Assembly (NCBI GenBank): GCA_021234155.1 | Contig: JAJEKV010000045.1 | Span: 126,001 to 190,000, forward strand | Direction of reading: 5' to 3' | Length of the DNA: 64,000 nt | Source of the DNA: Isoetes taiwanensis | Lineage: Eukaryota > Streptophyta > Lycopodiopsida > Isoetales > Isoetaceae | Shown here: piece after piece, positions 55,021-64,000 of the stretch | Numbering within the stretch: position 1 is the stretch's first letter | How the letters are laid out: every line of letters starts with the position of its first letter | Notes under the pieces: model-generated | Database searches by the model: none | What the model saw: only the letters and a program-made list of their open reading frames with translations | Told to the model about the DNA's origin: nothing | Program-made: the position numbers and the translations under genes

Positions 55021-56742
55021 CGGCCTCTATGGTTAACCCTGGTATGTCTTCCTCAGTTGTTATTTCTTCTGTCAATTCTGCTTCCATTGCTTTCTCTTCT
55101 ATTTCTGCCTCCCCTATGCAATCTGGTGCTTCTGTAATTCCTCCTTCGTTGCTTGCTAACTCACGTCTCAATCCTCTTGCTTTTGCACATCCTTCTGCTA
55201 GTGCATCCACTAATTTGCAACAATTTCCGCCTCTCACTGCTTCCTCGTCTGCTGCTACTGCGGATCCGTGTTCTCCTGTACATCTCAGTCCTCGTGCTTC
55301 CCATTTTCCATCTACCTATGTTGGATTTTTGCCTTCTACTCCTTCCTCTTCTGCGGGTCTTCTGCCTGCTCCTGCTTCTGCTCCTGCTCCTTGGACCTCT
55401 AGTGATACAATTGCTCGTGTGTCACGTGCATGCTTTAGTGATTGGATAAAGCGTGATATGACATCTGGTATACGCTCTGCTCATGTTACGGCGGCTGTGA
55501 ATATTATGATGGAGAATAATAAGAAGGAAGTGTCTACATACCTGAAGGAGTTACAGGCTGCGGAAGATAAGATGGATATTCAACTCCCTTCAGAGAGTGT
55601 CTTTTACGAGACTAATGAGTGCGCTAATGCTTTCACACAGGCGGGGCTTCCTTTAGTTGAGATTGATCGGGGTACATTTACAGTGTATTCAGAATCTTGT
55701 CTCTCGTGCTGTCGTGTGTCACTTTACTGGTCAGTTTGTCGATCTTAGAAGGATGGGCTTTTGGTTAAAGCAGCATCTACAGAGATTGGGTTTACCCCAG
55801 CATGAGTCTCTGAAGGTCCTTGATAAGCAAAACAATTATTTTCTGTTCATGTTTGGGTCTCCCATAGCAGTTGATAAGCTGGTGGAGCGAGGGGTAGATC
55901 CTCTATAAGGGCACTATCTTTTGTATTAGGTATACACTCCTGACTTTTTGTCTAGCAAGACTAGTGCAATCCGGATGCTATGCTGGTTTGCCTTGGAAGA
56001 TTTTCCTATTGAGTTGCAAGTTCCAGAGTCCATGATGGCTAGTGCTAGTGGCTTGGGTCTCCATCTTGCTCATTCTATTGTGAATGGTCCTCGTATTTGT
56101 GTCTCTCTTCCAGCTGATGCTTCTCTCCCAAAATCTGTTGTGGTCAAAAGTGGTCCATTGTTCTTCAAATATGGTTTGTCGCTACTTAATGATCCTGAGC
56201 TTGCAGACATGTTTCCTGATGCTGAGGCATTCTCTAGTTTTCGCATTAGAAGAACATCTCCCTTTGCTCCTGCAGCATCTGCATCCCATGGCCAAGTGTC
56301 TCCATCTTCCTTTGATCCCTCTCCAGTCTTGGCAACGCCGGGTTCTAGCCAGCTTGCTCCTGCTCCTGTGTCTACTCATGCCTCTCTTTCTCCCTCTCTT
56401 CCCTCCTCCTCTGCATCCCAAGCTGCTTTTCCTGATGCGCAACGTGTGAGGCTTGTAGTCATTGCTCGCAAACAGGAACGACTGGAAGCATCTCGAGGTG
56501 AGTGGTCCATTCCTCATATGAAGAGAGTTGCCCGTCGGAGAAACACTATTGCACCACAGTCTCTTCATGTTGAGTGTGCTACTCCAGCTGAACCAGCAGT
56601 GGCTACCATTGTTACAACCCTTCCTGCATCATCTGGACTGACCTGGTCTGATCAAGTGGAAGTATCATCTGCTAATAGTGACTCCATGGATTTGGAACAC
56701 CGGCCACCAGACCCCCCCTGCATTATGAAGCTGGTTTCCTGA
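55021..56742 (+). pseudogene. L1 LINE ORF1, gag-like protein, broken
   Basis: The pieces line up in different frames. First is a long Ser/Pro/Ala-rich N-terminal part with a helical stretch (RVSRACFSDWIKRD…NNKKEVSTYLKEL). A DUF4283-like core follows: VVCHFTGQFVDLRRMGFWL, DKQNNYFLFMFGSP and RMLCWFALEDFPIELQVPESM. Last comes a Pro/Ser-rich tail. At least two frameshifts (near 55,660 and between 55,908 and 55,948) separate the parts. The order matches ORF1 of plant L1 elements, where this protein binds the element RNA. I see no CCHC knuckle. Confidence 0.7.
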
Positions 56743-59700
56743 AATGTTTGGGGTGTTGCTTCCTCTCCAACTAAAAGGAGCAGACTTTCCATGGCCCTTG
56801 CTAGGTTGAATTCAGATTTCTATTGTCTACAAGAGCACAAGTGCAAAAAAGAGAACGTGCAAAAGGTAGCTTCTGTGGTAGGTAGGAAATATAACGTCTT
56901 GGTGGCTGCAGCACACTCGGCAAAAACGAGGGTCCTTACAGCATGGCTGGGCTGCTTTGAGATCCAAACTAGTTCGCCTAGGGGCTCATGTTGCATGGTT
57001 GTTGGTGGGTGACTTCAATATGGTGGAGTTGGAAAGTTGATCGGTGCGGCAGAGGATCAGAAATCATCCAAGGCTTTGAATGTGAACAATGGCAGCGCTT
57101 GATGCATTACTGTGGTTTGGTAGAGGTGAATGGCGATGGAACCTTCACTTGGTGCAATGGCTGGCTTGGAGCTGGTAGAGCATATGCACGTCATGACAGG
57201 TGATATTATAATGCATTGGCAGCTACATATTTGCATAATTTCTCTCGCCAAAACATGCTTGACAGCTCTATTTCAGATCACAATTCGCAGTATTTCTCTT
57301 GTTCTCAGGATGGGGCGAGCAAGACCAAGACTTATTTCAAGTTAAACACTTCATACTTGAAGGATAAGGAGTTTAAAGATGGATGCAAGCAAGCCTGGTC
57401 CTCTGCATTTGTGAGAAGGAAAGGAATGGCTGGGATTGTTGATGCTCTAGCTGCCGTGAAGTCCTTTGCTAAGAATTGGAGTCGTCAGCAAGTTGCTGCT
57501 AATCGAGGGATTTTGATTGCTCTGTACCAACAATTAGGTGCTTGCAGGTCTATTGTACCATCAGATGCCCAGCAGGAGAAGCAAATTTTGTCCAACATTA
57601 GACAAATGGAAGCGGAGCAAGTTCATCATGCTCGAGTTAAAGCGGACCTGCAATGGTTCAAAGAGGGGGATCGTTGCACAGGCTTCTTTTTTAGAGCTGC
57701 AAAAATTCGGAGACAAGCTTCTGCGATGGTGTCTCTCCAAGTTCAAGATGGGCCTCTCATCTCTGATCCTGAGCAACTTAAGTTCTTTCTGCATGGCCAC
57801 TTTTCTTCCTTTTTTGCTTCTCGTCGCCTTCCCTTCCAATCAGATTTTCAGAAGGCATTACTTGCAAAGATACATCCTATTATATCTGAGGAACAAAGAG
57901 CTACTCTAGAAGCAAAGATTACGGTGAATGATTTAGCAGATGCTACCTTCCTTTTGAAGAAAGGAAAGTGCCTTGGAATTGATGGTATTCCTATGGAGTT
58001 CTTTCAGGAGTTATGGGATTGGGTCGGCGATGATGTGTACGACGCGTTTCAAGATTTCAAGAAGCAAAGGCTTCTAGACAAAATTCTTAACTCGGGCTGC
58101 ATTTCTCTTATTCCCAAGTGTAAGGAACCTTTCATCAATTTTGGACTGGCGCCCTATTACCTTGCTATCTTCTGTGTACAAGATTTTTGCGAAAGCTTAT
58201 GCACAAAAGCTTCGGGATATTCTTGCTGATTCTATATCCTCTACACAGTCAGGATTTCTGCCACGACGATGCATATTAAACAATGTAGCTGCTGCCTATG
58301 AAGCTATTTACTGGGCTCAACTTCAGGGCCATGAAATTGTATATTTGAAGCTGGACTTTGCAAAAGCGTATGACAGTGTCGACTGGGCCTTCTTAGAGAA
58401 ATGTCTCTTACGCTTTGGTTTTGGTGCACAATTCACAGCTGATGTCATGAGGCTTCATTATTATGCTCGCTCTTCTATTCTCTTCCAAGGGGAACCCTCA
58501 GCATTCTTTCAGGTGGATCGTGGCATCCGTCAGGGCTGCCCATTAGCTCCATTGTTATTTACAGTTGTGGCAGAGGTCCTTGCCCAGGTCTTCTCTCTTG
58601 CCGCACAGGAGGGAATCTTGCATGGACTTCCTATGAACAATGGGTCACAGGAGATCTTAATCAATATGCGGATGACACTTTCCTTTTTCTGAGGGCATAT
58701 GAGCAAAATTTTCAGAATGCCATTTCCTTGTTAGATTCTGTTTCCCTAGCATCTGGTATTTTTGTGGGTTGGCAGAAGTGCACAACACTATGGGCATTGG
58801 ACTCTCCAGTTCCACCATGTGTAACTGCCTATCCATGGAAGATCCTTTCCCATGGTAAAGCAACCAAACTTCTTGGTATCCCTGTAGGTGTTTATATCTC
58901 ATCAGGAGATGCATGGGAGGCAGTGATTAAGGGCTTGGAAAAACACCTATTCTGGTGGTCCACAGCGAAGCTTTCCATGGTGGGACGAATCGTTGTGGCT
59001 AAGTCAGTTTTAAGTAGCACCCATGTGTATATGGCTTCATTCATGTTGGCTCCACAGTCAAAAGTACAACTTATCGTCCCGGGATTGTCGGGGAACTTCA
59101 TCCGGGGGAGGAGGAGGGTCTTTTGTCCAAAGTCAGTTGGGAAAAGTGCATGTTGCCAAAGCATTTTGGCGGCCTTGGGATGATCAATTTTCTTTTGCAG
59201 AGCAAGGTGATGATTTCTAAGTTTATTTGGAGAATTTTGAATAATGTAGATGAGTCCCCGGGTTCCCGTCTTGTTTATCAGTCTTTGCAAATGTGCATCT
59301 CTTTTGGATCTCCATCTCTTAGGCCACTTTCCCTCTGGGCTCTGTTTTATCCACTGACCGCATATCCCAATGCGTCCCCATTTCTTAAAGGATTGCTAGT
59401 TGCGTGGGAGACTGTACAATCTCTGTTTCACTTTCACCATCTTGCGCACACTAGCACTACTGCAAGTTGTTGGTGGATTCCATTGGACGGTGGTCCTTTA
59501 GTATCTTCAGTCCACCCATTGACGCAGCGTCGATGGAGATCAGCAGGTGTGTATCTGATATCTGATTGGTATAATAATCAAAGGCAGTTGCTGACATGGG
59601 AAGAGTTTAGAGCTAAGTTCCTCCTTTTAAGGTGGGATCGGGCTATTTGGCAAAAGGTGTCTTCAATTCTTCCTCCAATAGCACAAGTGGATGACCCCCA

Positions 59701-59911
59701 GCCTTGGGTAGTTCATGGGCGTGTCAAAGCAGATAAGTTGGTGAATTCCATGTGTAAGGTCTTGCTTGCTGCGGACGTCTTGCCTCCTTCGTCCAAGTGG
59801 CCTTTGGTCATTCCTAGGGATCGGCAGAAAACAGTATGGAAATGGGTATGGGATAAACTTCTCCATCCCAAAGTATCTGTTTTATGGTGCCAAGTCATTC
59901 ATCATTTTTAA
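56722..59911 (+). pseudogene. L1 LINE ORF2: endonuclease and reverse transcriptase, broken
   Basis: The endonuclease opens MKLVS-stop-NVWG: a TGA at 56,740-56,742 sits where family members have Trp (SWN). Then follow CLQEHK (catalytic Glu codon at 56,833), GDFN (57,008-57,019, different frame), FTWCN, RHDR and SDH (57,273-57,281). The reverse transcriptase follows: KADLQWFKEGDR, GKCLGIDGIPMEFFQ, ISLIPKCKEP, STQSGFLPRRCI, KLDFAKAYDSVDW, RQGCPLAPLLF and YADD (58,665-58,676), then LSMVGRIVVAKSVLSS and KHFGGLGMINF. The motifs are typical of plant L1. At least five frameshifts plus the stop make it inactive. The 3' untranslated region and tail are missing. Confidence 0.85.
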
Positions 59912-60095
59912 TACATTGATCATATTGTCATTAGATAATTTCTACAACAAAAACATTTACAAAAGCAAATCATGCCCATTCTTGCAAGCATCAACATGTG
60001 GTGTTATCGGGACTTGCACATAAGGACGTTAAAGGCCAAGTAAATACACAAGCTAGGACATTAGCACTTTTAACGCCAGGCACACGTTTACTAGT
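59909..60095. repeat. Dispersed repeat shared with array units 2 and 3
   Basis: aatacattgatcatattgtc… through gacgttaaaggcc and agctaggacattagc, homologous to 12,769-12,965 and about 27,330-27,525. It abuts the broken end of the L1 ORF2. Confidence 0.65.
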
Positions 60096-60968
60096 AGCAA
60101 TTTATTTCTCATCTGTGAATTTGAAAGATCGTTTTGTTTTTTAAATGTCTGTTATGTACAGTATGTGCAGATGTGTTTGGTGCAACAGGCGGAGTTGCAA
60201 AATAAGAGGAAGAAAAAGTTGTTTAAACAATTTGAACGTCCCAATGCATATCTTTCTGTTAAGACAGTCAACATACCCAAAATTGTAGCATAAATGCTAT
60301 TGGGGACGATGCTGTTTTCACTCCAGGTGAGCTCTGAATTTAGAAAGAGGGCTTAGCAAAAGGGCAGACAGGAAAGGTACATTGAGATTTAGAGGCAGAC
60401 AACATAAGTTAGTACAATGGCGAGATCTGGAAGGATTTTAAAGTTAGGTTAGTACTTTTATTTTCTCAAATATGTGTCAATGCTGTCTGATAATAGTCAA
60501 TTTGAAGTTATGCATGACGTCTATGGTGGACCCACATTTGTTGGCTTAATATATCCACTTTGAGTTGTGTATAAGCCTTTATATCATGGATCATGGACTG
60601 ACATTTATATCTCTATCTTCACCAAGACTATAATTTTTTGCTACAACCAAAGTTTGGATTGAAGCCTGGAGTTGAAGCCGGATTAAACAGCTGCACCCAT
60701 GCGTCTTCGACGTCTTCGCTAGAACACATTAGGGGATAGATAGTGTTTGAGTGTTAATATGGTGCCTGCATGTTTATCACGATTTATCTTCCTTATACGA
60801 TGGTCTACTACAGGTTTTGGATTTCTGAAAGTTTTGTTGGATTTCTATCGCAGAAGGTAAAGATCGATTTTCTATTTGTTGATCTGTTGTTTTTCATGTA
60901 TATTTATTAACTGTTTGCATTATCTTAAAGGGTTTTCATGCATTTCTTGCTTGAAACAGTCACAGAAC
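60096..60968. other. Intergenic stretch, no gene supported
   Basis: A short basic frame near 60,153-60,293 (QQAELQNKRKKKLFKQFERP…) follows a TGTACAG that could be a splice acceptor, but nothing supports a gene. The rest is AT-rich. Confidence 0.4.
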
Positions 60969-61229
60969 AGTGATCAACTTATAAGGGCAGGCCTGCTATT
61001 TTTTTTAAGGGCACATTTTAGAATGCCCTTCTTTGTGCATGGTAAATTTTGAAACACCCTTTTATTAAGCTCAAAATTTAGATTACCCTTTTTATCTATA
61101 ATTCAATAAACAATTTCAAAAAAAAAAAAAAAAAAAAAAAACCACTTCAAATGGCAAATACTTTAAAGAAAATCTCATAAAGCTTATACTTACAAAAAAA
61201 AAAAAACATAGCTTATGATGCCATAGTTA

Positions 61230-61375
61230 TAATAAGATAAGATAAGATATGATGAATTTTTACGTCCACGTGAACCCAACGGGTTATGGGACGGCACATG
61301 CAAGGGCAACAGCCCATCTAAGACCTGGGGACTAGGCCCCATCACCAAACACAATAACTAAATATTAAAAGACTA
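61230..61375 (-). mobile_element. Small LINE 3' end fragment with (ATAAG)n tail
   Basis: The minus strand ends …CCCAT-AACCC-GTT-GGGTT-CACGTGGACGTAAAAA, then a (CTTAT)n tail (61,230-61,250 on the plus strand). It has the same layout as LINE-A, -B and -C but a diverged sequence, so it is a fourth subfamily. The flanks ACTTAC-AAAAA-CATAGCTTAT occur on both sides (about 61,188-61,215 and 61,438-61,460), like a duplicated target. Confidence 0.6.
61273..61285 (-). other. Conserved LINE 3' hairpin (61-kb fragment)
   Basis: Sense strand AACCC-GTT-GGGTT. Two of the five stem pairs differ from LINE-A on both sides of the stem and still pair. Confidence 0.6.
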
Positions 61376-62427
61376 CCAAAAAGAAGATAATGCTAATAAT
61401 AATATAGCTTATAAGCTTATAACATAGCTTATATATACTTACGAAAAAACATAGCTTATAATAACATAGCTTATAATGCTCTGGTTTGATAAACACATTG
61501 AATGCAGGCAAAATTTGAAATGCCTGGATCTAGATTCTAGATGAATAGACTCTTACCTCTAATAATAATATGCTTGCTTCTGGCTGAATTGATGAATTTT
61601 CATCTAGATGGTGCCCAAATAGGATTGCTGATGAGATCATTGGCCTACTGGCATTGGCATCGCTTCAAATTCTTTTGCTCTTTTAGTCTGATTCAATCAT
61701 CCAAAGCTTGAAAATATGAGGTTACAGGGATTCAAAATCAGGGAAAACTACAAGGAATAAGGATGGAATCAAAATCAGGGAGTCTACTGGCAATGGCATC
61801 GCTTCAAATTCTTCTGTTTCAACTCTTTTTGTTTGGTCTAAAAGCTTGAAAATTCGAGCTTACAGTGACGGAGTCGAAATCAGGGAAAACTAGAATGAGC
61901 CATCCAACATCGAATCGAAATCGAGGGTTGTTGGGGAGGGGTCTTCTCTTTCTCTTCTGTTTCCGTGATTTTTCCTCTCCCCCCCACAGTCCAAGCCGTC
62001 GTCCTTTGCTTTTTCCCACCAAAGCGCCCACATGCATTAATGATAATAAATTAAAAATACAATTTTGGCTAATTTGCTTGATTTTTAGCCCATAATAACC
62101 CATTCTTTGGGTTTTTATACGTGTATATTAATTAACAATAGAATAATAGATAAAAAAAATATTATAAAAATTTTCATAACAAAAAAGGGGCTCAACAAAA
62201 TCTTAAGGGTTTTTCAAAATCTTACCCTTATCTATAATGGTATGTTTATTTTTGCCCTTTTCATGGTGAAGGGCATTTTTACTCTTTTGCCCTTACAAAT
62301 AATGTTTTTAAAAAAATTCCCTTATTTGGAAGGGTCACAGGGCATTTTAAGGGTGGGCAACGTTGCAAAGTTGATCACTTGAAGGAAGGAAGGAAGGAAG
62401 GAAGGAAGGTTCTTTTATCGTCCGTGG

Positions 62428-62441
62428 AGGCCAATCGGCCT
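62428..62441 (-). other. Conserved LINE 3' hairpin (LINE-C)
   Basis: Sense strand AGGCC-GATT-GGCCT, all Watson-Crick. The third pair is G-C where LINE-A has A-U and LINE-B has G-U. Confidence 0.65.
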
Positions 62442-63096
62442 ATGGGACCCAAATTACACGGGTGCAGCAAGCCCGTTGCTACCCGGATTAAAAAACCCCT
62501 CCTTAGGAGGGAAAAACCGTCGCAGCAACAAGCCTGCTGGCAGCTGTACAAATATATAGATATACACATGAATTCCCGGCACCTCAGATAGGCGTCCGGG
62601 AGCAGAGGTGAGTCCGCAGATCCAAAACCTCCTGGAGGTAGGAGCCAAGGGATCGAACCGACGGCGTCTTGAGTAGCTTCGTCGGCGAGGCGGAACTGTG
62701 TCGCACCAAGAGAATGTAGTGAGCCGAATCGACTATAGGCCGGACAGCTCACGGAAGGCATGGCTTTCATCCTCAACAACCCCCGGCAACACCGACAAAG
62801 CGCCCCGGCGGCCGTCCAACCCAGGCAATCTCAAGCCGAAGATGGTGGCCCCTCGCTCGAATGGGACGCGATGATCCCTGCGCTTCTTCATGGGCAACCG
62901 AGAACGCAGGTAGAGCTGTGGGCCTCGAACAGTGGTGGGGTTTATGTCTTTGTTTGTAGTGTGCCATCTTTACTGTTCGAGCATGGTGGTCCCGAGCTTC
63001 CCCGTGAAACAAGAGTCCAAGTATCCCCTCGGCCTATCTCGTAGGCATCATTGTGCACACGGGCGCACCTACGCGGCGTCTACATTCCAAAGACGC

Positions 63097-63540
63097 TTAG
63101 CCACCGGGCTCTCTTGTCCTTCCAACAAGCCCCGAGTCGATATGCGAGCTCATCGCCCGCGGCGTAAGCCAAGTGCGGGAGCCGAGTGTAAGCCCATCTT
63201 TGGCCACCTTCCGGAAATAAACAATGTGTCTATCGAGGGGCGCATCTTTGCGAGGGGCATGAATCCTCGTCTCCTGCAACAAGATCGATATGGGCGAGGG
63301 CTTGACCCCAAGTGCCAGCGTCAAAAATGCCTTACGGACCTGCTCTAAGTCGTTCCAAGTCGCCAAAGACACCATTGGGCTCCACACCTCGACCCCATAC
63401 TGGAAGAACTGGCTCCACCGGTGCGGGAACAAATGTGACCTGGTGGCCCCGATCATCTGGCTACGCCTGTGACTATTGTTTTGCATTATGCATAACGCCT
63501 TCCAACCCTTGGTCACCCAAGGCGAATGGATGCATCCCAA
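63097..63540 (-). pseudogene. LINE-C ORF2 fragment downstream of the YADD block
   Basis: About 147 codons including WKALCIMQNNSHR, FQYGVEVWSPMVSLATWNDLEQVRKAFL and APLDRHIVYFRKVAKDG, which align in order with the same parts of LINE-B (52,260-52,500 and 52,150-52,215). The reverse-transcriptase core with YADD continues upstream in another frame (about 63,758-63,770). Frame breaks are frequent. Confidence 0.7.
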
Positions 63541-64000
63541 TACATTGAGGGCAGAAATTCCACCCCCGGTACTTGTAGGCTGGGTGTGACCTCTACCATC
63601 CTTACGATAAGTGGGCGGAGGTCTTTGGATGGCGATGAGGAGGATATGAGGACCACCTTAGTCTTGGCGGGTTGTCACGCATGTCCGTCGCTGGCGAATG
63701 TGTCCAGGGGCATCTAGGTGTGCCTGCATGCCCTCTGGTGTATGGGCCAAGTGGTCCACGTCATCCGCATAGATGAGCTGCCGGATGACCTGGTGCAAGA
63801 GCTGTATACCGTCCCCCCATTGGCAGCAAGCGGGCTTCCAACCGGGTCAATGTAAAGTCCAAAGAGTGTGGGTGAGAGAGGACAACCTTGCCTAACTCCA
63901 ATGCTACCGGCAAAATGATCTGTCCTTAGGTTGCATGTGGCTGTGCACCTCTCGATACCAGTCGTACCTGCGCGTTAGCAGATCCATAGGGAGCCCCAGA

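Larger units (their letters stand above)
54890..59911 (+). mobile_element. Decayed plant L1-type LINE, 3' end lost
   Basis: ORF1-like and ORF2-like remnants lie in the canonical order on one strand, about 5 kb in all. The 5' end is not resolved. At about 59,909 the coding sequence passes without any tail into the dispersed repeat also found at 12,769 and 27,330, so the 3' end was removed by an insertion or rearrangement. Confidence 0.8.
60969..62379. mobile_element. Possible non-autonomous DNA transposon with 12-bp inverted ends
   Basis: The termini AGTGATCAACTT (60,969-60,980) and AAGTTGATCACT (62,368-62,379) are exact reverse complements. Both ends are followed inward by AAGGGCA/TGCCCTT-rich sequence that is loosely inverted as well. 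No transposase is present. The CAGTG start fits hAT-like ends on the left, while the right end has CAAGTG. A LINE fragment lies inside. No target-site duplication was recognised. Confidence 0.4.
62381..64000 (-). mobile_element. LINE-C, 3' part of a non-LTR retrotransposon (runs off the window)
   Basis: Minus-strand LINE with a (GGAA)7 tail (62,381-62,409), the conserved hairpin (62,428-62,441), a C-terminal region with a degraded knuckle (about 62,770-62,860), a TWNDLEQVRKAFLTLALG block (about 63,290-63,365), YKYRG-like and QLIYADDVDH sequence (about 63,745-63,780), and a VGLSSL-like continuation to the window end. It is related to LINE-A and -B but is a distinct subfamily. It is truncated by the window, so its 5' end is unknown. 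Confidence 0.8.

Noticed and set aside
1-64000. LTR retrotransposon or pararetrovirus
   Set aside because: I looked for gag-pol, protease, integrase and RNase H motifs and for paired LTRs with primer-binding sites. The only reverse transcriptases are of the non-LTR type.

Overview
The window is nuclear DNA from a land plant with a repeat-rich genome. Three things point there: an intact three-exon SBP-box (SPL) transcription-factor gene carrying a miR156 target site, GT-AG introns, and a plant-type L1 LINE beside a second LINE group with a C-terminal zinc knuckle. A seed-free vascular plant such as a fern is my best guess, but the sequence alone does not prove it. The SPL gene is the only protein-coding gene I can call intact. 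Nearly everything else is transposable elements, their wrecks, and tandem or inverted repeats.

Layout. (1) 1-37,764 is a direct tandem array of one ~14 kb unit: unit 1 (5'-incomplete, 1-9,395), unit 2 (9,396-23,933) and unit 3 (23,934-37,764). Each complete unit holds, in order, a ~178-bp satellite present as two dimers, a long AT-rich stretch, a minus-strand 5'-truncated LINE ('LINE-A') ending in a (GGAA)n tail, another AT-rich stretch, and the last ~58 codons of the SPL gene in antisense. The unit junctions fall inside the SPL last exon, so units 1 and 2 end in SPL stubs and only unit 3 runs into the whole gene. Unit 2 alone carries a ~770-bp replacement with a 27-bp minisatellite. Units 1 and 2 share a MITE-like insertion in LINE-A that unit 3 lacks. 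(2) 37,586-41,046 is the SPL gene on the minus strand, with a TATA box near 41,310. (3) 41,330-44,040 has short duplications, a near-perfect 97-bp hairpin, and a 630-bp inverted-repeat-bounded segment with a minisatellite. (4) 45,306-46,029 and 51,357-53,445 are two inverted copies of a second LINE subfamily ('LINE-B'). Between them lies a ~2.5-kb foldback-like element made of degenerate GAATCT subrepeats (46,300-48,845). (5) 54,327-54,540 is a SINE-like insertion with a 12-bp target-site duplication. (6) ~55,000-59,911 is a decayed L1 LINE whose 3' end runs directly into a repeat also found in the tandem units. (7) 60,969-62,379 is a possible TIR element with a small LINE fragment inside it. 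(8) 62,381-64,000 is the 3' part of a third LINE ('LINE-C').

Two cross-cutting observations matter most. First, the 3' ends of LINE-A, -B, -C and the fragment at 61.2 kb share one short hairpin whose base pairs covary. Each is followed by a different microsatellite tail ((TTCC)n, (CTATT)n or (CTTAT)n in the sense direction), which suggests an RNA signal read by the reverse transcriptase. Second, most differences I inspected between the array units sit at CTG/CAG trinucleotides and look like base-calling errors at CHG-methylated cytosines. Frame breaks in these repeats may therefore be partly technical.
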